Below are positions 54,201 to 64,000 of a DNA stretch of 64,000 nt, in pieces; the first letter of the stretch is position 1, and each line of letters begins with the position of its first letter. A program made the position numbers and the translations under genes. The notes below the pieces were generated by a model. That model was given only the letters and a program-made list of their open reading frames with translations. It ran no database searches and was not told the origin of the DNA. The DNA is from Oscarella lobularis (Eukaryota; Porifera; Homoscleromorpha; Homosclerophorida; Oscarellidae), in assembly GCF_947507565.1 (NCBI RefSeq), contig NC_089194.1, positions 1,488,001 to 1,552,000 of the forward strand, given 5' to 3'.

Positions 54201-56315
54201 GATTCGACAACCGAGTGCTATCCGACAACAGGCGAATTCTGGCTTGAACATTTTGGTTTTGAAAAAACTGAGCCATTTCTTGGTCTCCTGGTAAGAATAG
54301 AATAAACAGTAGTCTAAATTGCTTGTGTACCATGCGTTTAGATCATTCTTGTTATGACGTTTGTTGCGTTTTTTATTGCTTGGGTTTCCCTGAAAAAGAA
54401 CATGTCTGGATTGAGTCTGAGAGACATGTTCTATCAGTGGCGAATGCGAAAGAAAATAAGGTAGGAATTCACACATTAGAGCTAAGGGCACTAATTAATC
54501 GCTAACGCTAATCTTGCTAACAACTAATATGCTAATCTTTCAGTCGCCCCTTTGATTTCACTAAACCAATTTCTTCTTCGCTAAATTGGTATATTAATTA
54601 GAGTGTACGTAATCGTTTACGTATTAAAACCCCCCTTCCCTATCTCTGACACCCAAGGCTCTACGAGAACGATCTCGCGAAAGAAGCAGAAGAAGGCGAA
54701 GAAGCAGAAGCCGAAGAAGACGAAGAAGGAATCGAACTCGAAGACGACGATGACGTCATAAACGTCGTAACGCCCGACGACTCTTCGGACGACGACGAAA
54801 CGGGCCCAGCCGTCGCCGTAAGCGAAGAAAGCGCACCGGAAGACTCGGGAACGCTCCGACGATTTCAAGATCACAAGGGAATACGTCAACGTCACAAAGT
54901 CTCCGAAGAAGACATCACGAAGCTCGAGGACGAAGTCATCGGGCCGAAACGTGGGCGCACGAACTTGAAACGGCAAGCGACGCGATCCCATCTCATGCTC
55001 AATCGTCAGCACAGCGTCTATTGTCCGGGACAGAACGAGGACGCGGCGCTGCCGTCGTCGCCCGGCGGCGTTCTCGATCGCCAGTCGTTTCGTCGACTAT
55101 CGCGACGCGATCGTCGCAAAATGAACGCGGAGAATCTGCAACATCGCGCCCAGTTGATGGCGAATCGCATCGCTTATTATAATCACTTGCAACGGCAAAT
55201 GGAGGTGAACGAGAACGACGTCGAGGGAATGGATCACGACATGATTAATCCGGAAACCGTACGGAAGGAAGAGCTTCGGCAGTCTATGTTTAGATTGCGG
55301 AAGAAGAAGGAGGAAATACGGGCTCATAGACATCGGAGGCAATCGCTGCCGATGTTGGATCCGGGCAATGGCGGAGAAGGAAAAAGAAAACTTTCCATGA
55401 CGATGTCGTATGATCCGTCTGCGATTCCGGACGGGCCGTTTCCAAAGCGTTGGAGTGCAATTGAGATGGACAGAACGAGACGGGGATCTGAACAGTCATC
55501 TATTGACTTCAACAATATGCAACCGGGATCGATGAGCGATGTGACGCAAGGAGATGTGGTAAGTAAATAACGAAAAATGTGGGTTTGTTTGAATTTTTCC
55601 TTTTTTTTATTTTTAGGGCAGCCCGAGACAACCTTTCCGGAGTCTTGACGTCACACTCCAAGGCGTCCGCGAGGAAGAGTCCTTTTATCGCCCATCTCCG
55701 CTTATTGACGGCAGTGAGCCACGCGCTAGAACCTCCTCCCGTCCCTCCGGCGGCTCGCCTCAATTATCGTCCATACTTAAAAGATCGGTTCCGTCGCGAC
55801 CCGCCTTGACACCGGACTACGAACCGGGCGGGGCGGGAAGGGAGAGATATCTTCGATTTGTACCCGTTCGCGTTCACAGTCATATTTCTGAAAGAGATGC
55901 TTCTCCCTCGCCGCACAGTCCGCAGTCCTCGAATTCATCGTCGTCTCCAGGTTCTCGAGGCGGATACGACGTCACGGACATCGAAAAGAAATTTTCCGAA
56001 GAAACGAAATCGAGCGTGGCTCCAAAGCGTCCTGATACGTTGCCCGGGTTACTGGGAGCGTCTGGTGAAGAAATCCTCAGTTCTTCGAGTGATGACGACG
56101 GTATGCCGGCATCGCCCGCCGTGATTCACTCTAGGCCGAGCGACGACGACGAGTATAGTCGATCCAAGTCATTAGGCAACCTGGCATTGAGGCGTCCACT
56201 TACGGCGCCGGATGGAAACGGAGAAGGAGACGGAAAGACGAGAAAACAGCGGAGACAAGTTTCCACGCCTATTGTGACTTTGACCCGACCAAGTGTGGAC
56301 GACGGCGATGACTAA
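49160..56315 (+). CDS. Notum-like esterase fused to an ABCG half-transporter
   Basis: Seventeen exons keep phase throughout and give roughly 1,810-1,850 residues: 49160-49801, 50189-50572, 50623-51222, 51271-51466, 51785-52242, 52299-52502, 52554-52622, 52684-52902, 53003-53117, 53169 to 53235 or 53334, 53364-53619, 53673-53798, 53853-54055, 54107-54290, 54342-54460, 54658-55558 and 55617-56315. Order: signal peptide, Notum-type alpha/beta hydrolase ectodomain, membrane span (about residues 488-515), ABC ATPase, six-span ABCG membrane domain, and an acidic to Ser-rich tail. No stop codon or promoter-like gap separates the halves. The exon after the first membrane span already carries IACLNLKYSIQL, which looks like the first strand of an ABCG ATPase. 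Inference: a membrane-tethered lipid esterase working with a lipid exporter. Main doubt: two genes could be run together. Confidence 0.8.
51271..53117 (+). other. ABCG-type ATPase domain of the fusion
   Basis: Walker A is GPSGCGKT (residues about 738-745), the signature is LSGGQ (847-851) and Walker B is VLFLDEP with D871-E872. TIHQPR gives the switch histidine. The region between the first strand (IACLNLKYSIQL) and KTIISGISGYFNPSQLVAIM holds a long Ser/Asn/Gly-rich insertion of about 140 residues, unusual for ABCG proteins. Confidence 0.92.
51569..51651 (+). other. Possible alternative last exon ending the protein after the esterase half
   Basis: An acceptor CTGGTTTAG precedes 51569. Joined to the exon ending at 51466 it stays in frame, reads FTDLEELRDLYKLKAAPIVC, and stops at 51649-51651. 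Use of this exon would give a membrane-anchored esterase without the transporter. Phase and acceptor are seen; use is inference. Confidence 0.35.
53169..54460 (+). other. ABC2-type membrane domain of the fusion
   Basis: Hydrophobic segments include SIYLPLIFLLYALVLGSAYW, LIMAVFCVYSFSSSIFM, ISAFPLTLCTLILYLM, YTLALNQVWTSIAIMIVCLF, CAAGFAGGFLI and IILVMTFVAFFIAWVSL. The pattern YAWLFYINPNFYGYSSMMR matches the ABCG element before the last extracellular loop, and cysteines (DVGCDFDSTTECYP) sit in that loop. Intron 53799-53852 appears to use a GC donor (ATG|GCAAGC). Confidence 0.88.
54658..56315 (+). other. Long cytoplasmic tail of the fusion protein
   Basis: Two large exons add about 530 residues after the last membrane span. 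The first is highly acidic (EEGEEAEAEEDEEGIELEDD) and then basic. The second is Ser/Pro-rich (SPSPHSPQSSNSSSSPGSRG). ABCG half-transporters normally end a few residues after the last span. No domain is recognised; multiple RRxS-like sites suggest phosphorylation. Confidence 0.78.
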
Positions 56316-56501
56316 AAAGAGCCGTAAGTCGTCTCATATTTTTTCAGCTGTATTATCAGTCCCCTAAGTTCCCTTATGCACAACCGATACGCAGCTCTTC
56401 GCTCAAAACTGCAACTGCAAAGCAATTTTTTTATTAGAATGCGCCTATCATAGTACCCGACCTATAAATTGTTAAAATTTCATGCAGTTCTGCCACTGCT
56501 T

Positions 56502-58081
56502 CTAAAACCGAAGTCCTTTTCTAAATAATGGTATTTGGTTTTCGCTGGCGAGAGGCTTTCTCTCGAATTGATCGCTGAAAGTAACGCGTTTCTTCTGAGC
56601 GAGTTCGTTCTCTTGTAGCTGCAACATTTTCGCTCCTTTTTTACCGTTTTTGGGCCGTTCAACGACTTCTAATTCATGAGGCGATTCTGCAAGCAGATCT
56701 AAGTTTACTCACGGGTTCTAAAGGCTCTAACCATAGACAGTAAATTTTTGGCTGGGTTTAGCACTCCTTTCTTTTTCAATCAAGGCCTTTTCCCTTCCTA
56801 TTTTACTGTTCAAGAAGTTCGTTTTTTTTATTAGTAGTCTTCTTACTATTTAATTCTTTCTCGCGTTCATCTAAAGCGGCCTCCCGTCTATCTAAATCTT
56901 CTTCCCGTCTTTTCAAACTAGCTTTTCTAAGACCCCAAAAGAATTAGAATGTGGTATAGCGTTAGTTTTCAGTACTCTTTGTCCATTTGATGGCGGGTTA
57001 GTGCGCTCGATTTCAACAGATCCCCGATACCCGGACGTTTATCTCGCTGTGGGCCACCGTTAATCCGTTTGCATCGTCGCAATCCGAGATTCTAACCTGA
57101 ACTCGTAGCATCGATCCGATGCAGCGAGCCAATTCGTCGCTGTAGCACTCAGGAAGCGGCCGGAAGCGACCGTCGCGAATCTTCACGGCCAACGACTTTT
57201 GATTGGCAGCGTTGAAGGGCGGACTACACATAGGGAACCTCTCAGCAATAAGGTAATACGACCTTTGAGGCTTCTCTTACATTAGAGCGCATAGTTCGTA
57301 GAGAAGACACCCTAGGGACCAAATATCAGATTTTTCGTTGTATGCCTCCTCGCTAATTTGTTCCTATGTAATTCCACGATTTTTAATTGGTAAAATGCGC
57401 CATTCCTAATCTACCGGAGACATGTAGTAGGGGGTCCCCACGAAAGTCTTCGCGAAACTCGTGTTGTGTCGAAGAACGCGCGCTAGACCGAAATCGCCTA
57501 ATTTGACGTCATTTTCTTTGGTAAGAAAGACGTTGGCCGGTTTGAGATCGCGATGCATTACGGCGCCGCCCTTTCGCCTTTTGTGACACTCCTGCAACGC
57601 TAGACACAACTGACGAAAGACTTTCCATACGAAGTCTTCATCCACGTATCTCCTAGGAGACAACGCGATGCCGTAAGAATAGCATTATCGCGAGAACGTA
57701 GCAAAACGACTCGAACCTTTCGATTTTTTGCTTCGATATGAAAGCGGCCAAGTCCCCTCCCTCGCAGAATTCCATTACGATGTAAATAACGGCGTTTTTT
57801 CGATCGATAACGCGATCGTAATAACGAACGATGTTAGCGTGTTTTAACTCGCGCAAAAGATTGACTTCGCAGACGAGCATCTCTTTTTCGTGCTCTGTCA
57901 TCTCGCCGTAGTTTAATTCTTTCCAAACGAGCATCTAAAAGACGATTTTCTTCGAGTTGTTACACAAACGTTACACTGTATCTTCCTTTCCGTCCGCTAT
58001 TCGTCGAATTTTTTTACATGTTCCATACGATCCGCTACCAATTTTTCCTATTATGTCGTAGTCGTCGAGTTTCGACGGCAT
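56502..58081 (-). CDS. NEK2: NEK2 mitotic kinase
   Basis: Nine exons (58081-57977, 57934-57717, 57652-57415, 57363-57281, 57223-57097, 57046-56976, 56926-56847, 56797-56732, 56698-56502) give 394 residues in continuous phase. The kinase shows the Gly loop GKIGSGSYGTCKK, LVWKELNYGEMTE, HRDLKPANVFL, LGDFGLARVL, VGTPYYMSPE and SDIWSLGCLLYEL. LVWKELxYGxMTE is typical of NEK2. A coiled coil follows (LKRREEDLDRREAALDERE). The C-terminus has KKRVTF, an RVxF-type PP1-docking motif like KVHF in vertebrate NEK2. Known NEK2 works with PP1 in centrosome separation and kinetochore signalling. Several introns are only 40-60 bp. Convergent with the esterase-ABCG gene, 186 bp apart. Confidence 0.93.
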
Positions 58082-58162
58082 TTTCGTCCTTTTCGACGAT
58101 TTGAATCGAACGTAGCAGGTCCCGTATAACAACTAAGGCCTAGTGTGCGTTACAGCAATCGA
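58082..58162. promoter_or_regulatory. 81-bp shared divergent promoter of NEK2 and B3GAT
   Basis: The two start codons face away from each other with 81 bp between. A CHR-like TTTGAA lies at 58100-58105. Both transcription starts and any 5' UTRs must fit here or overlap the opposite gene. Confidence 0.55.
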
Positions 58163-59418
58163 ATGTCTTTGTTTCGCTGCGCGTTCGGCTTCCTAAGGCG
58201 AAAGCAGACGTTTGTATGCGTCTTATGCGTTCTCTCGTTTAGTATCGGATGCTTCTTTATAACGCAAAGGCAAGGTAAGCGATGTTTTGTCTAGCGCGTG
58301 CATTCGCTCACTACACGTCGAAAAATAGACCGATCGTGCTGCGAGCAAGTTAGATTGTTGGAAAAAGCATTAGAAATAGCAAACGCCGACCTAAAACGTA
58401 TAGTTGCCGAGAGAAATCGGCTAAAAATCGAAAACGACTCGCACGTGACGCGCGCTAACACCAAATCGACGATCTACGCTATAACGCCGACGTACGCCCG
58501 CCTAACGCAGAAAGCCGATCTCACGCGACTTGCACAGACGCTTCGTCACGTGCCCAATTTCCACTGGATCCTCGTCGAGGATTCGCCGTCAAAAACGAGT
58601 CTCGTGACCCGTTTCCTTTCGACATCCGGTCTGACGTACACGCACCTCGCGATTCCGACGGCGCCCCAGCGAAAACTTCGAGCCGACGAACCGCGCTGGA
58701 AAAAGGCGCGCGGCGTGGAGCAACGAAATCTTGCTATTGAATATCTCGTGCAGAATAAAGCAGATAAAGGGGGCGTGGTCTATTTTGCAGATGACGACAA
58801 TACATACGACGTGCGAATCTTTGAAGAAGTAAATATAGTCGGCTTTGCATGCAATATTAATCTTAGACAATTTTCTCTTATAATTGATATTTATCGGCGA
58901 GCTTTTGGACGGCGCGTACTAATTCCACTTTTGAATTTCCTTCCAGATGCGCAAAACGCGTCGCGTGTCTGTTTGGCCCGTCGGATTGACAGGGGGCCTT
59001 CGTTTCGAGGGTCCTGTCTGTTTGAATGGGGCTGTGACGGGCTGGCACACGGCGTGGCATCCGGAGCGTCCCTTTCCGCTTGATATGGCCGGCTTTGCCG
59101 TCAATCTCGCCGAATTGGTGAGAAATAAACGCGCGCGGATCGATCCCAATGCTGCAAGGGGATACCTGGAGTCGTCTCTCTTGGAGCCCATTCTTCGTAA
59201 GGAAGACGCCGAGCCATTGGCTAAAGATTGCACTGAGGTTAGCTGGAAGAATACGTAATATAATTGCCCCTTTTAATAGTCAGATTTTAATATTTTATGA
59301 TATGCGTTCTTGTGAGTAGATACTAGTTTGGCACACGCGAACAGAAGCGCCCAAAATGAAGGACGAAGAAAGACTAGCAAAGCTCGGCAAGCCTTCTAAT
59401 CCAGCCATAGAAACATAG
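58163..59418 (+). CDS. B3GAT3: Beta-1,3-glucuronyltransferase (GlcAT family)
   Basis: Four exons (58163-58274, 58329-58828, 58947-59237, 59320-59418) give 333 residues in phase. A type II anchor reads [17 protein letters not shown]. The catalytic domain has [40 protein letters not shown] with the metal-binding acidic motif, [35 protein letters not shown] and ILVWHTRTE. All are family signatures. Members either finish the proteoglycan linker (B3GAT3) or build HNK-1 (B3GAT1/2); B3GAT3 is the ancestral role and best guess. It would supply the acceptor for the CSGALNACT encoded 17 kb away. Confidence 0.93.
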
Positions 59419-59745
59419 CACGCCCTTTATTTATACAGCCTTTCGTTAATATTTAAATGCTGTTATCTCTCACGTGACCCAAAATAGGCGTAGGAGCGCG
59501 GGGAGAGCGTCCATTCCCTAGGTGACTGGCGTTATCACCTTAATCACGTGGCATCGTGCTCTCCGTACTTGGTGGGTGGAGCCGGTTGCGAAGGGAAGAC
59601 TTGTCTGCTGTTCGGTGCAAGAGGGCTTTCCATAGGTATCAAAAAAACGATTTTCCTGTTTCAAAACTGAGGCGTCAATGAACAGGTAGCGAATATCTGC
59701 TTCATTTCTTTGGCCACGCCCAACCTCGAATTTCACATCGCAAGA
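59419..59745. other. Intergenic spacer between B3GAT and the Ig-like repeat gene
   Basis: 327 bp holding the B3GAT 3' UTR and the upstream region of the next gene. No element was recognised. Confidence 0.5.
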
Positions 59746-62700
59746 ATGGGATCAAATCGAGCGTTTATGCTCGTTTTCTTTGCGGCGTTTTTGCGCTTAG
59801 CTCAGCTTCAGTGTAAGTGATAATAGCGCGCAGAAAAATCGGCATCAAAACCTAAGAATTTCGTGCACATGTGTGTTTGCGCACGCAGCGGCAGGAACGC
59901 CGTCTGTAACGAGAACGCCCTCGGATTCTTTCACCCAAGCCACTTCGTTTACATTTAAAATCACGGGAACCAGTGTATGCTTATGTAAAGGCATTTTGAA
60001 GCCGAATACTAATCGATTTTGCTTTTGATATATAAGGCCAATAGCCTATACGACACGTATCGTTGCGCTATTGATACCGGAGGTCCCACGCCGCAATGCG
60101 CGTCTGGAACCGATTCTCATAGCGGATTGGCCGAAGGTGTGCATACGTACACCGTGCAATATTACGTAAGCGCTTTATGATCACGTGAGTGCATGCTGGT
60201 TTAATTATATAATTAAATAGTCGACCTCATTGACCCATCTTGGTCCCAAGAATACGATCACGTGGACAATTGATACAACTCCGCCCTCTCTGCAATTCAC
60301 GAGCGCTGATTCAGGAATAAATGGAAACAAATTGCAATCTGAGTAAGAGACGTGTAATCATACGTAAATTCAAAGTGAATGCTGTTTGTTAGCTCCGTAA
60401 CCGAAGGGTTTCGAGTTAATTCCGACGAAAATATGGGAACGTATTCATGCACGTTGGACATTCTATCTGGAGTGAATAATAGAAGGTCGCTGTCGTCTTG
60501 TTCTATCTACAATGGGCAGACTAGCGGTGCTGTTACGGCGTCAAGTAAAGAAATCAAAACCTTACAGATAGAGGGTTTTTCAATGAACTCCTTTTTAAGA
60601 TCTCGCCGTTAACGGGCAAGACATCAAGTATAGGATCAATGTGACGGTAAGGATTTTTGTCAATATATCTAGCTGACGTCACATTTGTTGTATTTTTCAG
60701 GCTGTAGACTTGGCTAAAAATTCTGCAAAAATTATGGCAACTTTCAATATCGGTTACTTTATATTCTATGGGGCAATTTAGCAGAAATCACGATTTAGTT
60801 TAGATCGTAAATTGCCGGATATTACGATGCCGCGTTTGGGGGCCCCATCTCTTCCGGATCGCTACACTCAAGCAAACGTTGCCACATTCACTTTTGAATC
60901 GCAAGAAGCCGGGTGGGTGTTATCAGTCAATACTAAGAATTTGACGTCACTGGCTAATTTAGTGTGACTTTTGCTTGCCGATTAAATCAAGGCGCCTCCA
61001 GTCCTTGTGACGGGACCATTAGCAATCCTCAAGAATACGGGAGCCCGTCTTCTCCTCAACCAGAAGTAAATATTGATTAATAAAATAGCCAAAAATAGCG
61101 ATAGATAATGCTTGAAGGGCGATTACGATTTTACAATAATTGCTACCGATTTGGCGAACAACAGGCAAAATCAATTCGGAGTCATAGACGGTCAGAACGT
61201 TAAAATAATGACGAAATACACGTGGACAGTTGGTAAGTCAATAAGAATCAGCTATATAATTAAATGATAAATGCGCGCTGAAAAGATCGGAGTCCTCCCA
61301 ACGTTCCCGACATCAATGCATACCCCGCCAATCCGAGCTCGAATCCGAATCCGACATTCACGTTCTCTCCGCCAGGTTTATAATTTTATCACAATAAGTT
61401 TCGGTAGTGATGTTGATTTAGTCCCTGAAATTGGCGGAGTGACGTACCTGTGCGAAATAAAACGTCCTTCGTCAAGTTTTGCTTCGTTTCCGTGCTCGGA
61501 GACGACCATCGTTGGTACGACCCATATGTTAGAAAACGAAATAGTGCAATACTTTAATTTGCAAAGCGACCAAGTCCTTCCCTGTTTCCGGTGCGGTTAA
61601 CAATGAACTGGACAGCGGGCCCCACACGTTGAGAGTCCAGATGAAGGACGGCGCAGGAAACATTGGGAAATTCAACACATTTGATTGGATTCTAGGCAAA
61701 AAATCATCCACTAATAACCTTTTTTAGCGCTTACGCTTCTGTAAAATAGATCGCTATGCCCCTGTCACCAAGATGGCCACCAATTTCGCTTCGCCTCCAG
61801 ATAAATTGACGAAATCTCCGTTAGTGCACAATAGTCGCGTACAAAACAATCTGATTGTATGTTCTCAGTGATAAAACGTTCAATTTCTTCGCAACCGATC
61901 AGTACATCACACGAACTGATCCCAACACGAATGCGTTTCGTGTGGACCTTTACAGTTCGTGCAACTCGCCCCATTGCACGTTTCAATGTCACATGGACAG
62001 CGAAAACTGGTCCTCCTGTTCAAGGCAAATCACCCTTTGAATTTGTATCAAATAATTATTCAACAGTTTGTACGTTTAGTCCTCAGACTGTGACTGATAT
62101 TGTGGACGCCGGAAAACGCGAAGTTCACACGTTTTACGTAAGAGCCGTGGATGAAGCAGGCAACGCTGCTGCCCCAGTATCTTTCACCTGGGAAATTGGT
62201 AATAATAATACTAAAAATAATACCTTTACATTAACAAGTGCCAATAAATCTAATACGTAGATCGTGTTGACGTGACCGTAACGATAATTTCAACGCCAGA
62301 CGTGAGTGGCTAGAAAGAGGCGCACGTGCTTGAATTAAATAATTTTATTAGCGAGTTGATAACGACACGTCGGAATTGTTTGTTTGGACGACGGGGGAGA
62401 ATTACCTGGCTGAGCCTCCCACGTTTACGTGCATGATCGATTCGAGAGCAAACGTTCCCTGCGGGGGATCGCCTGACAGTTCGGGTTTTTACAATTTTAC
62501 GGCTACGGGATTGACACACGTAGGCGCGCTAAGGAATGTTAGATTTTTTGCGATAACGAGGTTCTAGGGCGATCACGTATTTATACTTGTGGCGACTGAT
62601 TTTGTTGGAAATCAGGGACCTCAGGTGAAGTATTCGTGGACTACAGGTAATGGATTAAATTCGAGAGAAAGTCTGGTAAAGACGCGTTGATATTAAGATT

Positions 62701-64000
62701 TAATTAAACCTGTCGTGTCTCATTCGAGAATTTGGGGACCTCCGGCTTACACAAACAATCCTACCGCGAAATTCACGTGAGAAAATCGAAGTATGAAATG
62801 CCAAACTTTTTTTTAAATTTCCCACGCTAGATTTACGACTGAAATCAAAGCAACTCTCTACTGCCGCCTCATCTCCGTAAGACGATCTCTCTATCGTTAT
62901 GTAGTTTGATTAATTGTTGTATATTCTGAAGGGAAATGTGACTGTTTTTCCTTGGGAACGTTGCTCCGTTCGCAGGAGCTTGGCGCCCGGCGAAAGCGAC
63001 ACGTACGTTTACGCAAATCTGATAGACAGGCAGTACACCTTCTACGCGAGAGCAATTGACGAAGGCGGGAATATATCTCCTGAAGTTTTCTACGTATTTA
63101 CAATCGGTAAAGTCATAATCAGCAAACCGATAAAAACGTGGCTAATATTTGCGTAGATACGGTTGGCCCTGCGACTGTTTATGCCTCCAAACCCGATCCC
63201 TACACAAATCAACTAACGGCTACTTTTGTGGCCAATTCGTCAGCCGTTCTGTCGACTTACGAGTGTCAATACATTAGCGACAGATACACCGACATTCAGT
63301 ACGTAGATCGATCCTACTACCAAGTATAGAACTCCTATCATGATTATAATAAGGTCCTTGTGGCTCTCTTGTTCCGTTCGACCGTTCTATGCAACGACTG
63401 TTGATAGCTGGGGAGCTATTACCTTTACCGTTGAACAATTCAAAACAATTGTGAGTTTCAGAACTGCAGAGTCTACTAATGAATTTAATTCGTACTATTA
63501 GGCCGGTCAAACGATTAGATACATTGACAAGCCTCACGTGATGAAAGTTAGAGCTAAAGATCGCGCAGGAAATACGGGTAAAGAAACCAGCTGGACATGG
63601 GAAATAGGTAGGCCAGCTCAACATTTAAAAACACCATCTCATTGATTTTTAAAGATTTGGTGCCTCCCGTGTTGAATTTCAACAATACGGAGAACGACAT
63701 TGTCAATAAAATACCCCGACCTAACGTTTTGCGCTGGATAAACTCTCCCACCTTCACTCTTACGTCCTTTGCGAAGGATAGCACCTACACTTGCCAACTT
63801 GAACTGTACAACTACAGAAAGAGAGCGTTTTACAAGGCAAAATGATGACGTCAAAGAATCAACTCTTAGCTACTAATTCGTGTTTTTAGACGTCAACAAC
63901 GGACTGTTCTCCCTCTTACGTTTTTTCAAATGTCACTGGAGGACTCTATCGGATTTTGGTTAGGCGAAAATAGGCAGTTAAATTATCTGGCTATGACGCA
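59746..64000 (+). CDS. Secreted protein of repeated Ig-like modules, 5' part
   Basis: The start MGSNRAFMLVFFAAFLRLAQ is a signal peptide, cut by an intron just after LQ. At least seven modules follow, separated by short introns. Each has a Cys pair and ends with a pattern like HTFYVRAVDEAGN...FTWEIG. Examples are HTLRVQMKDGAGNIGKFNTF near 61640, HTFYVRAVDEAGNAA near 62130, TFYARAIDEGGNISPE near 63040 and HVMKVRAKDRAGNTGKET near 63540. Such modules are common in bacterial cell-surface proteins and occur in some invertebrate extracellular proteins. Exons are small, so no single frame is long, and exact borders are approximate. The gene runs off the right edge, so any membrane anchor or channel part is unseen. 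Confidence 0.75.

Noticed and set aside
1-64000. tRNA, rRNA or intact transposon genes
   Set aside because: I looked for cloverleaf-like segments and for transposase or reverse-transcriptase motifs and recognised none; a dedicated scan would be needed to exclude small ones.

Overview
This is nuclear DNA of a gene-dense animal. It carries intron-split genes with GT-AG (and a few GC-AG) introns, many of them only 40-60 bp and rich in AATTAATT. The gene set is metazoan: beta-heavy spectrin, Numb, a Notum-type esterase, CENP-F, NEK2, chondroitin and proteoglycan-linker glycosyltransferases, and DHRS7. Compact introns, very short intergenic spaces and large divergence from vertebrate homologues suggest an early-branching animal such as a sponge, possibly a homoscleromorph. 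That placement is inference.

Layout. 1-26289 (minus): most of one beta-heavy spectrin gene, with two CH domains, spectrin repeats, an SH3 domain and a charged tail exon; its 3' end lies off the left edge. It holds a 9,974-bp intron (8147-18120) built almost wholly of two alternating tandem-repeat families. A second intron (3735-5245) holds one of those families in the opposite orientation. 26475-32493: a tandem segmental duplication whose copies each carry a 25-bp minisatellite and a copy of the region just upstream of NUMB. 32545-34226 (plus): NUMB. 34931-38903 (minus): a tandem pair of small FN3 membrane proteins, the second with a damaged membrane anchor, plus a duplicated fragment of the next gene. 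39741-41300 (minus): chondroitin GalNAc-transferase. 41775-46467 (minus): CENP-F. 46730-47970 (minus): DHRS7-type reductase. 49160-56315 (plus): one gene joining a Notum-like serine esterase ectodomain, a membrane span, an ABCG half-transporter and a long cytoplasmic tail. 56502-58081 (minus): NEK2. 58163-59418 (plus): beta-1,3-glucuronyltransferase, 81 bp from NEK2 and divergent. 59746-64000 (plus): the 5' part of a secreted protein made of repeated Ig-like modules, running off the right edge.

Functional themes. Two genes act on one pathway: B3GAT finishes the proteoglycan linker and CSGALNACT starts chondroitin on it. Two genes are mitotic (CENP-F, NEK2). The most novel item is the Notum-ABCG fusion. 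All splice models below were joined by eye, using reading-phase continuity at each junction and similarity to the protein family; no transcript data were used.
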